Origin: an uncultured Bacteroidota bacterium
GTDB taxonomy: Bacteria; Bacteroidota; Bacteroidia; Flavobacteriales; Flavobacteriaceae
Assembly: GCA_902574335.1 (NCBI GenBank)
Contig: CACGNO010000008.1
Coordinates: 1-41,623, forward strand
DNA length: 41,623 nucleotides
Direction of reading: 5' to 3'
The notes below the pieces were generated by a model, which saw nothing but the letters and a program-made list of their open reading frames with translations, searched no databases and had not been told where the DNA came from. Below, in pieces: positions 8,223 through 15,815 of this stretch (its first letter is position 1; the number at the start of each line of letters is the position of its first letter). Position numbers and translations under genes: made by a program.

Positions 8223-8242
8223 ACCTGATTCAAAGATACAAA

Positions 8243-9460
8243 TTAGCTTAACATCGATTTTGCTTTTATGATAGCTTCCTGCAGAATATCAATTTCTTCA
8301 AAAGTATTAATAAATGATAGTGAGACACGAACAGTCCCTGGAATATCAAAATGATCCATTATTGGTTGGGCACAGTGCTGCCCAGTTCTTACAGCTACTC
8401 CGTATTTATCGAGAATAGAACCAATATCATAAGAATGAGTTCCTGAAATATTAAAAGAAATTACAGAGGTTTTATTTTTTACATCACCATAAATTATTAA
8501 ACCATCAATCTCTTTCAGTTTTTCTGTTGCGTATTTTAAAAGTTTATCCTCATATTGTCTGATATTTTCAAAGCCTAAACTATTCATATAATCTAACGCA
8601 ACCCCAAATGCAATTACACCAGATATATTTGGTGTACCAGCTTCGAATTTATGTGGTATTTCAGCATATGTTGTTTTTTCAAATGTTACATCAGAAATCA
8701 TTTCACCACCACCCATAAAAGGCTCAATTTTTTCAAGTAATTCTTTTTTGCCGTACAAGAAACCAACTCCAGTAGGCCCACATAATTTATGAGCTGATGC
8801 TGTAAAAAAGTCTACATTAAGTTTTTGTAAATCAATTTTGAAGTGAGCAGCGCTTTGTGCTCCATCAATTAAAACTAAAGCATTATAGCTGTGAGATATT
8901 TGTATTATTTCTTCAATGGGATTTATAATTCCCAAAGCATTAGAAACATGATTTAGGAAAACCAACTTTGTTTTTTTTGAAACCAGATTTTTAAATTCTT
9001 TCAAGTCAAGTTCTCCATTTTTATCTAATGGAATAACCTTTAATTTAGAATTAGTTTTCTTACACATCATTTGCCAAGGAACTATATTTGAATGATGTTC
9101 CAGACCTGAAACAATTATTTCATCTCCCTCTCCTATTAAATTTAAAAACCCATTTGAAACAATATTAATTGAATGGGTGGTTCCAGATGTGAAAATAATT
9201 TCTTCTTTATGTTTTGCGTTGAAATGAATTTGGATTTTCCCCCTAGCTTTTTCATAAGCCTCGGTTGCTTCTTCACTTAAAGAATGAACACCTCTATGGA
9301 TATTCGAGTTGTAATTATTATAATAATCTGATATAGAATTTATAACACAAGTTGGTGTTTGTGAGGTTGCAGCATTATCAAAGTAAATTAACTGCTTTCC
9401 ATTGATTTGCTTTTTTAAAATTGGAAAGTCTTCTCTAATATTTTTAACATCAAATTTCAT
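8243..9460 (-). CDS. sufS: Cysteine desulfurase SufS
   Basis: PLP-dependent group II cysteine desulfurase converting cysteine to alanine and an enzyme-bound persulfide. Length 405, normal. Seen: YFDNAATSQTP at the N-terminus, EHHSNIVPW (H122/H123, cofactor stacking), LIDGAQSAAH (D199), the PLP lysine in SAHKLCGPTG (K225), and the catalytic cysteine in RTGQHCAQP (C363), the RxGxHCA form typical of SufS rather than IscS. Its start codon overlaps the sufD stop by one base (9460), implying coupled translation. Confidence 0.97.
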   Translation of the reverse strand: MKFDVKNIREDFPILKKQINGKQLIYFDNAATSQTPTCVINSISDYYNNYNSNIHRGVHSLSEEATEAYEKARGKIQIHFNAKHKEEIIFTSGTTHSINIVSNGFLNLIGEGDEIIVSGLEHHSNIVPWQMMCKKTNSKLKVIPLDKNGELDLKEFKNLVSKKTKLVFLNHVSNALGIINPIEEIIQISHSYNALVLIDGAQSAAHFKIDLQKLNVDFFTASAHKLCGPTGVGFLYGKKELLEKIEPFMGGGEMISDVTFEKTTYAEIPHKFEAGTPNISGVIAFGVALDYMNSLGFENIRQYEDKLLKYATEKLKEIDGLIIYGDVKNKTSVISFNISGTHSYDIGSILDKYGVAVRTGQHCAQPIMDHFDIPGTVRVSLSFINTFEEIDILQEAIIKAKSMLS

Positions 9461-10812
9461 TAGAGTTCAAAACCAAGGCTAACTCCAATTTTATTAGCAA
9501 TGATTTTTTTAATTTTTGTTTTTAAAACTTGCATTTTGACATTTTCTAAAACATTATTGGCAAATGCATAAGTTAAAAGCCCTTTTGCCTCTTTTTCTGG
9601 TATTCCTCTTGTTTTTAAATAATATAAAGCAGATTTATCAAGTTGTCCAATTGTACAACCATGAGAACATTTAACATCATCGGCAAAAATTTCAAGTTGC
9701 GGTTTTGTATTAACAGATGAGTGATCACCCATTAATAGATTATTATTTTGCTGAAAAGCATTAATTTTTTGAGCAATTTTATCAACTACAACTTTTCCAT
9801 TAAACACACCAGTAGACTTATCATTGTAAATTCCTTTGTATTCCTGATAACTTTCACAGTTGGGGCTGGCATGATGAACCAAAGTATGATGATCTGTATG
9901 TTGATTTGATCCTAGAATAGTAATACCTTTTAAAATGGAATTAATGTTTTTTCCATTTTGATAAAAATTGAGATTATTTCTTACAATATTGCCACCAAAA
10001 GAAAATGTATGACAACTTGCAACGCTATCCTTTTTTTGATCAATGTAAGTGTTATCAATTATCGAAGTAGAATCTAAATCGTTTTGAATCTTATAATAAT
10101 CTAGGTTAGCATTTTCCTCAACATATATTTCGGTTAGAGTATTTGTTAGTGGGTCAATGTGATCATTATTCGAGTTTGATAAATCAGTATTTTTTTCTTG
10201 TAGTGAATAATGACTTTCAATAATCTGAGCTTTCGAACCCTCTTCAAGAATAATTAGATTTCTAGGTTGAAGCATTAGTGATGATTCACCACCTGAGTTT
10301 ATATGAATAATTTCAATAGGTTTATCAAGTTCTACATTTTTTGGGATGTGTATATACGCTCCTTCTTTAGAAAATGAAGTATTTAGTAAACTAAATGAAT
10401 CATTAGTATCAATTAATTTATTATAATAATGAGATATTATATTTGAATACTTATCATTTTCAAGAACAGACGATAAAATGCAAATATCAACACCTTTATG
10501 TGTTGTATTTGACCATAGTGGATCATAAGTACCATCAATTAAAATAATTTTGTAAGATTCAATTCCACCAATAAAAAAATCTTTAACCTTTTCAAAATCA
10601 ATAAGATGTCTTTTCTTTTTAAAAACTGTGAGTTCCTCACTCAATACTTTTTTTATGGGAGTATATTTCCAGAATTCATTTTTTCTATCGGGGAAACCAA
10701 TTTTTTCAAATTCCTTAATTGACTTTGATCTGATATCATGCACAGGCGAATTTATATCAGTGTCAAGCTCAAATGCTAAAAATGATGAAACTAGTTTTTC
10801 TTTTAATGACAT
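9460..10812 (-). CDS. sufD: Fe-S cluster assembly protein SufD
   Basis: SufD is the SufB paralogue in the SufBC2D scaffold, needed for iron entry and cluster assembly. Length 450, normal. The beta-helix core is visible, with the conserved C-terminal stretch KINAFQQNNNLLMGDHSSVNTKPQLEIFADDVKCSHGCTIGQLD (SufD form of the SufBD domain, with D and H residues at the cluster interface), followed by ALYYLKTRGIPEKEAKGLLTYAFAN. It lies 9 bp after sufC and overlaps sufS by one base. Confidence 0.97.
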   Translation of the reverse strand: MSLKEKLVSSFLAFELDTDINSPVHDIRSKSIKEFEKIGFPDRKNEFWKYTPIKKVLSEELTVFKKKRHLIDFEKVKDFFIGGIESYKIILIDGTYDPLWSNTTHKGVDICILSSVLENDKYSNIISHYYNKLIDTNDSFSLLNTSFSKEGAYIHIPKNVELDKPIEIIHINSGGESSLMLQPRNLIILEEGSKAQIIESHYSLQEKNTDLSNSNNDHIDPLTNTLTEIYVEENANLDYYKIQNDLDSTSIIDNTYIDQKKDSVASCHTFSFGGNIVRNNLNFYQNGKNINSILKGITILGSNQHTDHHTLVHHASPNCESYQEYKGIYNDKSTGVFNGKVVVDKIAQKINAFQQNNNLLMGDHSSVNTKPQLEIFADDVKCSHGCTIGQLDKSALYYLKTRGIPEKEAKGLLTYAFANNVLENVKMQVLKTKIKKIIANKIGVSLGFEL

Positions 10813-10821
10813 ATATTTAAA

Positions 10822-11556
10822 TTATATCCAATCATAACCCTTCTCTTCTAACTGTAAAGCAAGGTCTTTATCCCCTGATTTAGCAATTTTTCCATCTTGA
10901 AGAACATGAACATAATCAGGGATTATATGGTCTAACAATCTTTGATAGTGAGTTATAACTACTGTAGCATTATCTTTATTTTTTAGTTTATTAACTCCAC
11001 TAGCTACAATCCTTAGAGCATCTATATCAAGTCCAGAATCTGTTTCATCTAAAATTGCCAATGTAGGTTCTAGCATGGCCATTTGAAAAATTTCATTTCT
11101 TTTCTTTTCACCTCCGGAAAAACCTTGATTCAGTGATCTAGAAAGAAATCTAGAATCAATCTCTAACAGATTAGCCTTTTCTCTAATTTTTTTTAACATT
11201 TCGTTAGCAGGCATTTCTTTAAGTCCTCTAGCTTTTAAATTAGAATTTATTGCTGTTTTAATAAAGTTTGTAACAGTTATGCCAGGTATCTCCACTGGGT
11301 ACTGAAAAGACATAAAAATACCTTTATGTGCTCTTTCCTCTGCAGAGAGATCTTCAATATTTTCATTATTAAAGTAAATATTTCCTTTTGTCACTTCATA
11401 ATCTTCATTGCCAGCAATTACTGAAGAAAGAGTACTTTTCCCAGATCCATTAGGACCCATTATTGCATGAATTTCACCTTTTTTAACTTCTAAGCTAACA
11501 CCTTTGAGAATCTCTTTACCCTCAACACTAACATGTAAATTTTCAATTTTTAACAT
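10822..11556 (-). CDS. sufC: Fe-S assembly ATPase SufC
   Basis: ABC-type ATPase of the SufBCD scaffold, cytoplasmic and not a transporter. Length 244. Walker A is GPNGSGKST (about residues 34-42), the signature is FSGGEKKRNE, and Walker B is LAILDETDSGLD, with the DETDSGLD form specific to SufC. The H-loop VITHYQRLLDHI is present. It sits 9 bp after sufB and 9 bp before sufD. Confidence 0.98.
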   Translation of the reverse strand: MLKIENLHVSVEGKEILKGVSLEVKKGEIHAIMGPNGSGKSTLSSVIAGNEDYEVTKGNIYFNNENIEDLSAEERAHKGIFMSFQYPVEIPGITVTNFIKTAINSNLKARGLKEMPANEMLKKIREKANLLEIDSRFLSRSLNQGFSGGEKKRNEIFQMAMLEPTLAILDETDSGLDIDALRIVASGVNKLKNKDNATVVITHYQRLLDHIIPDYVHVLQDGKIAKSGDKDLALQLEEKGYDWI

Positions 11557-11565
11557 AATAAAATT

Positions 11566-13011
11566 TTAACCAACTGAACCTTCCAATGATATTTCTAATA
11601 ATTTTTGAGCTTCAACAGCAAACTCCATTGGAAGCTTATTTAATACTTCTTTACTAAAACCGTTGACAATTAGAGCGATAGCTTTTTCAACATCTATCCC
11701 TCTTTGATTACAATAAAAAATTTGATCTTCACCAATTTTACTTGTAGTCGCTTCATGCTCAATTTGAGCAGTTTTGTTTTTTGCTTCGATATATGGGAAT
11801 GTGTGTGCGCCACATTTATTGCCCATTAAAAGCGAGTCACACTGTGAGAAATTTCTTGCATTTTCTGCTCTTTTTCCTACGTGAACTAAGCCTCTGTAAC
11901 TATTTTGTGATTTACCTGCTGAGATACCCTTAGAAATGATAGTGCTTTTAGTATTTTTTCCTAAGTGAATCATTTTTGTACCTGTATCGGCTTGCTGATA
12001 ATTATTAGTGACAGCAATTGAATAGAATTCCCCAATACTGTTATCTCCTTTCAAAATACATGATGGATACTTCCAAGTAACTGCTGAACCTGTCTCAACT
12101 TGCGTCCATGAAATCTTAGAGTTTTTGTGACACAATCCTCTTTTAGTTACAAAATTGAATACCCCTCCTTTACCATTCTTGTTACCTGGATACCAGTTTT
12201 GTACAGTCGAGTATTTAATCTCAGCGTCATCTAAAGCAACTAATTCAACAACAGCTGCGTGTAATTGATTTTCATCCCTTGATGGTGCTGTACAACCTTC
12301 AAGATAACTAACGTAACTTCCCTTATCAGCAACAACTAAAGTTCTTTCAAATTGCCCTGTTCCAGCTTGATTAATTCTAAAATATGTTGACAGTTCCATT
12401 GGGCATTTCACTCCTTTTGGAATGTAACAAAATGACCCATCAGAAAATACAGCTGAATTAAGTGCAGCATAATAATTGTCTTTTTGTGGAACAACTGTCC
12501 CTAGATATTTTTTAACTAGTTCAGGATGATTTTGAATTGCTTCAGAAATAGAGCAAAAAATAATTCCCTTCTCAGCTAATGTGTCTTTGAATGTAGTTGC
12601 CACGGAAACAGAGTCCATTACAATATCAACAGCAACTCCAGCTAATTTTTTTTGTTCCTCTAAAGAAATTCCTAGTTTATCAAAAGTTTTTAAAAGTTCA
12701 GGATCTACCTCATCAAGACTTTCATATTTTGGATTTGTTTTTGGAGCTGAGTAATATGAAATCTTCTGAAAATCTGGCTTTTTATACTTAACATTTGGCC
12801 ATTCAGGCTCTTCCATTTTTTCCCAAGCTTCAAAAGCACTTAACCTCCACTCAGTCATCCAGCTAGGTTCATTCTTTTTAGCGGATATTTTCTTAACTAT
12901 ATCTTTATTTAATCCAATAGGAAATGTTTCAGCATCAATATCAGTTGTAAAACCATATTGGTACTCTTGTTGTTCAAGCTCTTTCTTTAATTCTTCTTCT
13001 GTATATGCCAT
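11566..13011 (-). CDS. sufB: Fe-S cluster scaffold protein SufB
   Basis: Main scaffold subunit on which the nascent cluster is built. Length 481, normal. Diagnostic stretches are [58 protein letters not shown] and [52 protein letters not shown], which carry the conserved cysteines and the ligand Glu/His region. The N-terminal stretch [21 protein letters not shown] matches Bacteroidota SufB. It follows sufA by 2 bp and is the first large gene of the operon. Confidence 0.98.
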   Translation of the reverse strand: MAYTEEELKKELEQQEYQYGFTTDIDAETFPIGLNKDIVKKISAKKNEPSWMTEWRLSAFEAWEKMEEPEWPNVKYKKPDFQKISYYSAPKTNPKYESLDEVDPELLKTFDKLGISLEEQKKLAGVAVDIVMDSVSVATTFKDTLAEKGIIFCSISEAIQNHPELVKKYLGTVVPQKDNYYAALNSAVFSDGSFCYIPKGVKCPMELSTYFRINQAGTGQFERTLVVADKGSYVSYLEGCTAPSRDENQLHAAVVELVALDDAEIKYSTVQNWYPGNKNGKGGVFNFVTKRGLCHKNSKISWTQVETGSAVTWKYPSCILKGDNSIGEFYSIAVTNNYQQADTGTKMIHLGKNTKSTIISKGISAGKSQNSYRGLVHVGKRAENARNFSQCDSLLMGNKCGAHTFPYIEAKNKTAQIEHEATTSKIGEDQIFYCNQRGIDVEKAIALIVNGFSKEVLNKLPMEFAVEAQKLLEISLEGSVG

Positions 13012-13013
13012 AA

Positions 13014-13343
13014 CTATAGTGCAAAACTTTCACCGCAACCACAAGTTCTATTTGCATTGGGATTAATAAAAACAAATCCTTTTCCATTTAGACCTCCTGA
13101 GTAATCTAGTATTGTACCAACTAGATATAGAAAGCTTTTTTTATCAACTGCAATTTTAATTCCGTTATCTTCAAAAATCTTATCATCACCAAATGAGTTT
13201 CTATCAAATTTCAATTCATATGAAAGTCCTGAGCATCCTCCACTCTTGACACCAACTCTAATAAAATGTGAACTAGGATCAAACCCATCATGCTTCATTA
13301 GTTTGGTTACTTCATCTTTAGCTTTTTCAGCGACTTTTATCAT
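13014..13343 (-). CDS. sufA: A-type Fe-S carrier protein (SufA/IscA/HesB family)
   Basis: A-type carrier transferring Fe-S clusters to apo-proteins. The three cluster-binding cysteines are Cys37 in [11 protein letters not shown] and Cys101/Cys103 in RTCGCGESF (109-residue numbering). The track begins three codons earlier at a TTG (13352). ATG at 13343 ([12 protein letters not shown]) is preferred because the TTG overlaps the promoter-like box CAAATATA (13350-13357 on +; TATATTTG on -). It is the first gene of the suf operon, 2 bp ahead of sufB. SufA versus IscA or ErpA cannot be separated by sequence alone; the name rests on context. Confidence 0.93.
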   Translation of the reverse strand: MIKVAEKAKDEVTKLMKHDGFDPSSHFIRVGVKSGGCSGLSYELKFDRNSFGDDKIFEDNGIKIAVDKKSFLYLVGTILDYSGGLNGKGFVFINPNANRTCGCGESFAL

Positions 13344-13349
13344 ATTATA

Positions 13350-13357
13350 CAAATATA
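13350..13357 (-). promoter_or_regulatory. TATATTTG, likely -7 element of the suf operon
   Basis: On the minus strand TATATTTG matches the Bacteroidota TAnnTTTG element and ends 6 nt before the sufA ATG. No TTG was found at 17-23 nt spacing. If used, the transcript would begin at or within a base or two of the start codon. Confidence 0.45.
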
Positions 13358-13381
13358 ATCCTTTAATAAATATTTATAATC

Positions 13382-13389
13382 TAAATTTG
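13382..13389 (+). promoter_or_regulatory. TAAATTTG, likely -7 element of thiL
   Basis: TAAATTTG matches the TAnnTTTG consensus, 44 nt before the thiL ATG, in the 90-bp divergent region with sufA. No clear -33 TTG is present. Confidence 0.4.
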
Positions 13390-13433
13390 AATTTCATTAT
13401 TATCCAATTATTATACCAAAACATGCAAATTAT

Positions 13434-14468
13434 ATGAAAAAAAGCTCAGAAAAACTTACAGATATAAATCAAATTGGAGAGTTTGGATTAATTGACTTGA
13501 TTACTAATGATTTTGATATAGTCAATGATAGTACGGAACTGTCGATTGGAGATGATGCAGCTATTTTAAATTATAAAAATCAAAAAACAATTGTTTCAAC
13601 TGATATGTTAGTAGAAGGTGTACACTTTGATTTATCATACTTTCCATTAAAACATTTAGGCTACAAAGCTGTAGTTTCATCAATCTCTGACATATGCTCT
13701 ATGTATGGGACAACAAAACAAATTACGGTTTCAATAGCTATTTCAAACAGGTTCAAGTTGGAATCAATAAAGGAACTTTACTCTGGAATCAATCATGCTT
13801 GTAAAAGATATAATGTTGATTTAATAGGCGGTGATACTACATCATCATTAAAGGGATTAGTGATTTCGGTAACTGCAATTGGATGCACTACTAAATCTGG
13901 TTATGTAACTAGATCTGGATCAAAACCAAATGATTTAATTGTTGTAACTGGTTCGCTTGGTGGAGCATACTTAGGTCTTCAAGTTCTTGAACGGGAAAAG
14001 CAAGTTTTCCTTGTAAACCCAAATAACAAACCGGATTTATCAAAATATAAATATGTTGTCGAACGTCAATTAAAGCCTGAAGCAAAATCCGATATAATCG
14101 AATTCTTTTTAGAAAATAAAATCAAACCAACTTCAATGATTGATATTAGTGATGGACTTTCATCTGAAATAATACACTTGAGTAAAAATTCTGGAAATGG
14201 CTGCATAATCTATGAGGAAAAACTACCCATTTCACAAGAAACAGTTGACACATGTAAAGAATTTAAACTTGAAGCGAGTACAATTGCACTCTCTGGTGGC
14301 GAAGATTATGAATTGTTGTTTACTATTGACTCAAAAGATTTAAAGAAAATAGAGCAACACAAAGAATTTTCTGTAATTGGCTATGTCACTAAGGAAAGTA
14401 ATACAAATTTAATTACAAGAGATGGTAAAACAACTCCTATAAATTCAATGGGCTGGAAATCTTTTTGA
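13434..14468 (+). CDS. thiL: Thiamine-monophosphate kinase
   Basis: ThiL phosphorylates thiamine monophosphate to thiamine diphosphate, the active cofactor. 344 residues, PurM-like ATP-binding fold. Seen: LTDINQIGEFGLIDLIT, the metal/ATP segment SIGDDAAIL, STDMLVEGVHFDLSYFPLKHLGYKA, a Gly-rich IGGDTTSS, and SMIDISDGLSSEIIHLS with SGGEDYELLFT near the C-terminus. All are standard ThiL signatures. It is divergent from the suf operon and convergent with pepP (18 bp apart). No TPP riboswitch is visible upstream. Confidence 0.96.
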   Translation: MKKSSEKLTDINQIGEFGLIDLITNDFDIVNDSTELSIGDDAAILNYKNQKTIVSTDMLVEGVHFDLSYFPLKHLGYKAVVSSISDICSMYGTTKQITVSIAISNRFKLESIKELYSGINHACKRYNVDLIGGDTTSSLKGLVISVTAIGCTTKSGYVTRSGSKPNDLIVVTGSLGGAYLGLQVLEREKQVFLVNPNNKPDLSKYKYVVERQLKPEAKSDIIEFFLENKIKPTSMIDISDGLSSEIIHLSKNSGNGCIIYEEKLPISQETVDTCKEFKLEASTIALSGGEDYELLFTIDSKDLKKIEQHKEFSVIGYVTKESNTNLITRDGKTTPINSMGWKSF

Positions 14469-14486
14469 TTTATTAAGAATGAGTAT

Positions 14487-15779
14487 TTATTTTGAATTCA
14501 TTAATGATTCAATGTGGTCAATTTCAATTGGTATATCTATCATTAGATTTGTAGGATCACCAGAATCATTAATTACAACATCATCTTCTATTCTTATTCC
14601 AAATTCTTCCTCCATAATATAAATGCCAGGCTCTACCGTTAAAACATTGTTTTTCTCAAAAGGTATTTTTAAGTCACAATAATCATGTGTGTCAAGACCT
14701 AAGTGATGTGATGTACCATGGCTAAAATATTTTTTATAAGCCGGTTTATTTTTTGTTTCATTCTGAACGTCAGACTTGTCTAATAAATTAATTCTTAAAA
14801 GTTCAGATGTCATGATTTTACCAACTTCTTTATGATAATCAGCCCATAAGATACCTGGCCTAAGTAGTTTCGTAACTTCATTTTTAACATTTAAAACAGC
14901 ATTATAAACTGTCTTTTGTCTATCAGTAAATCTTCCATTAACTGGAATAGTTCGTGTCATATCACTAGAATAATTCGCATATTCTGCACCAACATCCATA
15001 AGGATGATTTCTCCATCAAGGCATTGTTTGTTATTTTTTATGTAGTGCAGATAATTGGAATTTTTTCCAGATGCTATTATAGGTGTATATGCAAATCTTT
15101 TAGATCTGTTTTTTAAAAATTCATGAGACAATTCAGCTTCAATTTCATACTCCCAAACACCAGGCTCTACAAATCCTAAAACTCTTTCAAATCCTTTTTT
15201 AGTTATGTCACAAGCCTTTTTAATAAGACTTAATTCAATTTCATCTTTGACAGATCTCTGATATTGAAGAATTGGATTACTCTTTTTAAAGCTTAAACCA
15301 CCAAAATTTTTGAGTTTTTCAATAAAACGATCTTCTCTAGTTTGAGTTTCAACATTTTGTCTGTAATGCTCGTTAGTATTAATGTAAACGTGGTCAACTT
15401 CTTTTAATATTTTACCTAAAATTTTATCAAATTCCCCAAGCCAATGAACATTCTTAATGCCAGAAATTTCAAAGGCGTCAGATTTGGTTAATTTCTCTCC
15501 TTCCCAGTGTACAATATGATCATTGGTTTCTCGTATAAAAAGAATTTCTTTAAAATTTTCATTTATAGAATCAGGGAATAATACTAAAATACTTTCCTCT
15601 TGATCGATGCCGCTTAGGTAAAATATATCTCTATGTTGTTCGAAAGGAAGTGTAGAGTCCGCACTTACAGGATATATATCGTTTGAATTAAAAAAAGCAA
15701 CACTGTTAGCATTTAGCTTATTAGTGAAATTTTTTCGATTTTTAATAAAAAGGGTATTATCAATTTGACTATATTTCAT
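14487..15779 (-). CDS. pepP: Aminopeptidase P family Xaa-Pro aminopeptidase
   Basis: Dinuclear metallopeptidase removing an N-terminal residue that precedes proline. 430 residues: creatinase-like N-terminal domain to about 170, then the pita-bread catalytic domain. Probable metal ligands are Asp262 and Asp273 (LMDVGAEYANYSSDMTRTIP), His358 (HGTSHHLGLDTHD), Glu383 (TVEPGIYI) and Glu398 (GIRIEDDVVI). There is no signal peptide, so it is cytoplasmic. It is divergent from the BNR propeller gene, 36 bp away. The family assignment is secure; PepP against other Xaa-Pro peptidases is the likeliest choice. Confidence 0.93.
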   Translation of the reverse strand: MKYSQIDNTLFIKNRKNFTNKLNANSVAFFNSNDIYPVSADSTLPFEQHRDIFYLSGIDQEESILVLFPDSINENFKEILFIRETNDHIVHWEGEKLTKSDAFEISGIKNVHWLGEFDKILGKILKEVDHVYINTNEHYRQNVETQTREDRFIEKLKNFGGLSFKKSNPILQYQRSVKDEIELSLIKKACDITKKGFERVLGFVEPGVWEYEIEAELSHEFLKNRSKRFAYTPIIASGKNSNYLHYIKNNKQCLDGEIILMDVGAEYANYSSDMTRTIPVNGRFTDRQKTVYNAVLNVKNEVTKLLRPGILWADYHKEVGKIMTSELLRINLLDKSDVQNETKNKPAYKKYFSHGTSHHLGLDTHDYCDLKIPFEKNNVLTVEPGIYIMEEEFGIRIEDDVVINDSGDPTNLMIDIPIEIDHIESLMNSK

Positions 15780-15783
15780 AAAC

Positions 15784-15801
15784 GGTAATTACCCAAATTT
15801 A
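15784..15801 (-). promoter_or_regulatory. Palindrome GGTAATTACC next to TAAATTTG box (pepP)
   Basis: On the minus strand TAAATTTG (15794-15801) fits the -7 consensus 14 nt before the pepP ATG. It directly adjoins a perfect 10-bp palindrome GGTAATTACC (15784-15793), which could be an operator in the 36-bp divergent gap. No -33 TTG was seen. Confidence 0.35.
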
Positions 15802-15815
15802 TAAAATAAATTAAG

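Noticed and set aside
13246-13437. 63-aa plus-strand ORF over sufA and the divergent promoter region
   Set aside because: Antisense shadow of sufA; ends in the promoter region with no homologue-like features.
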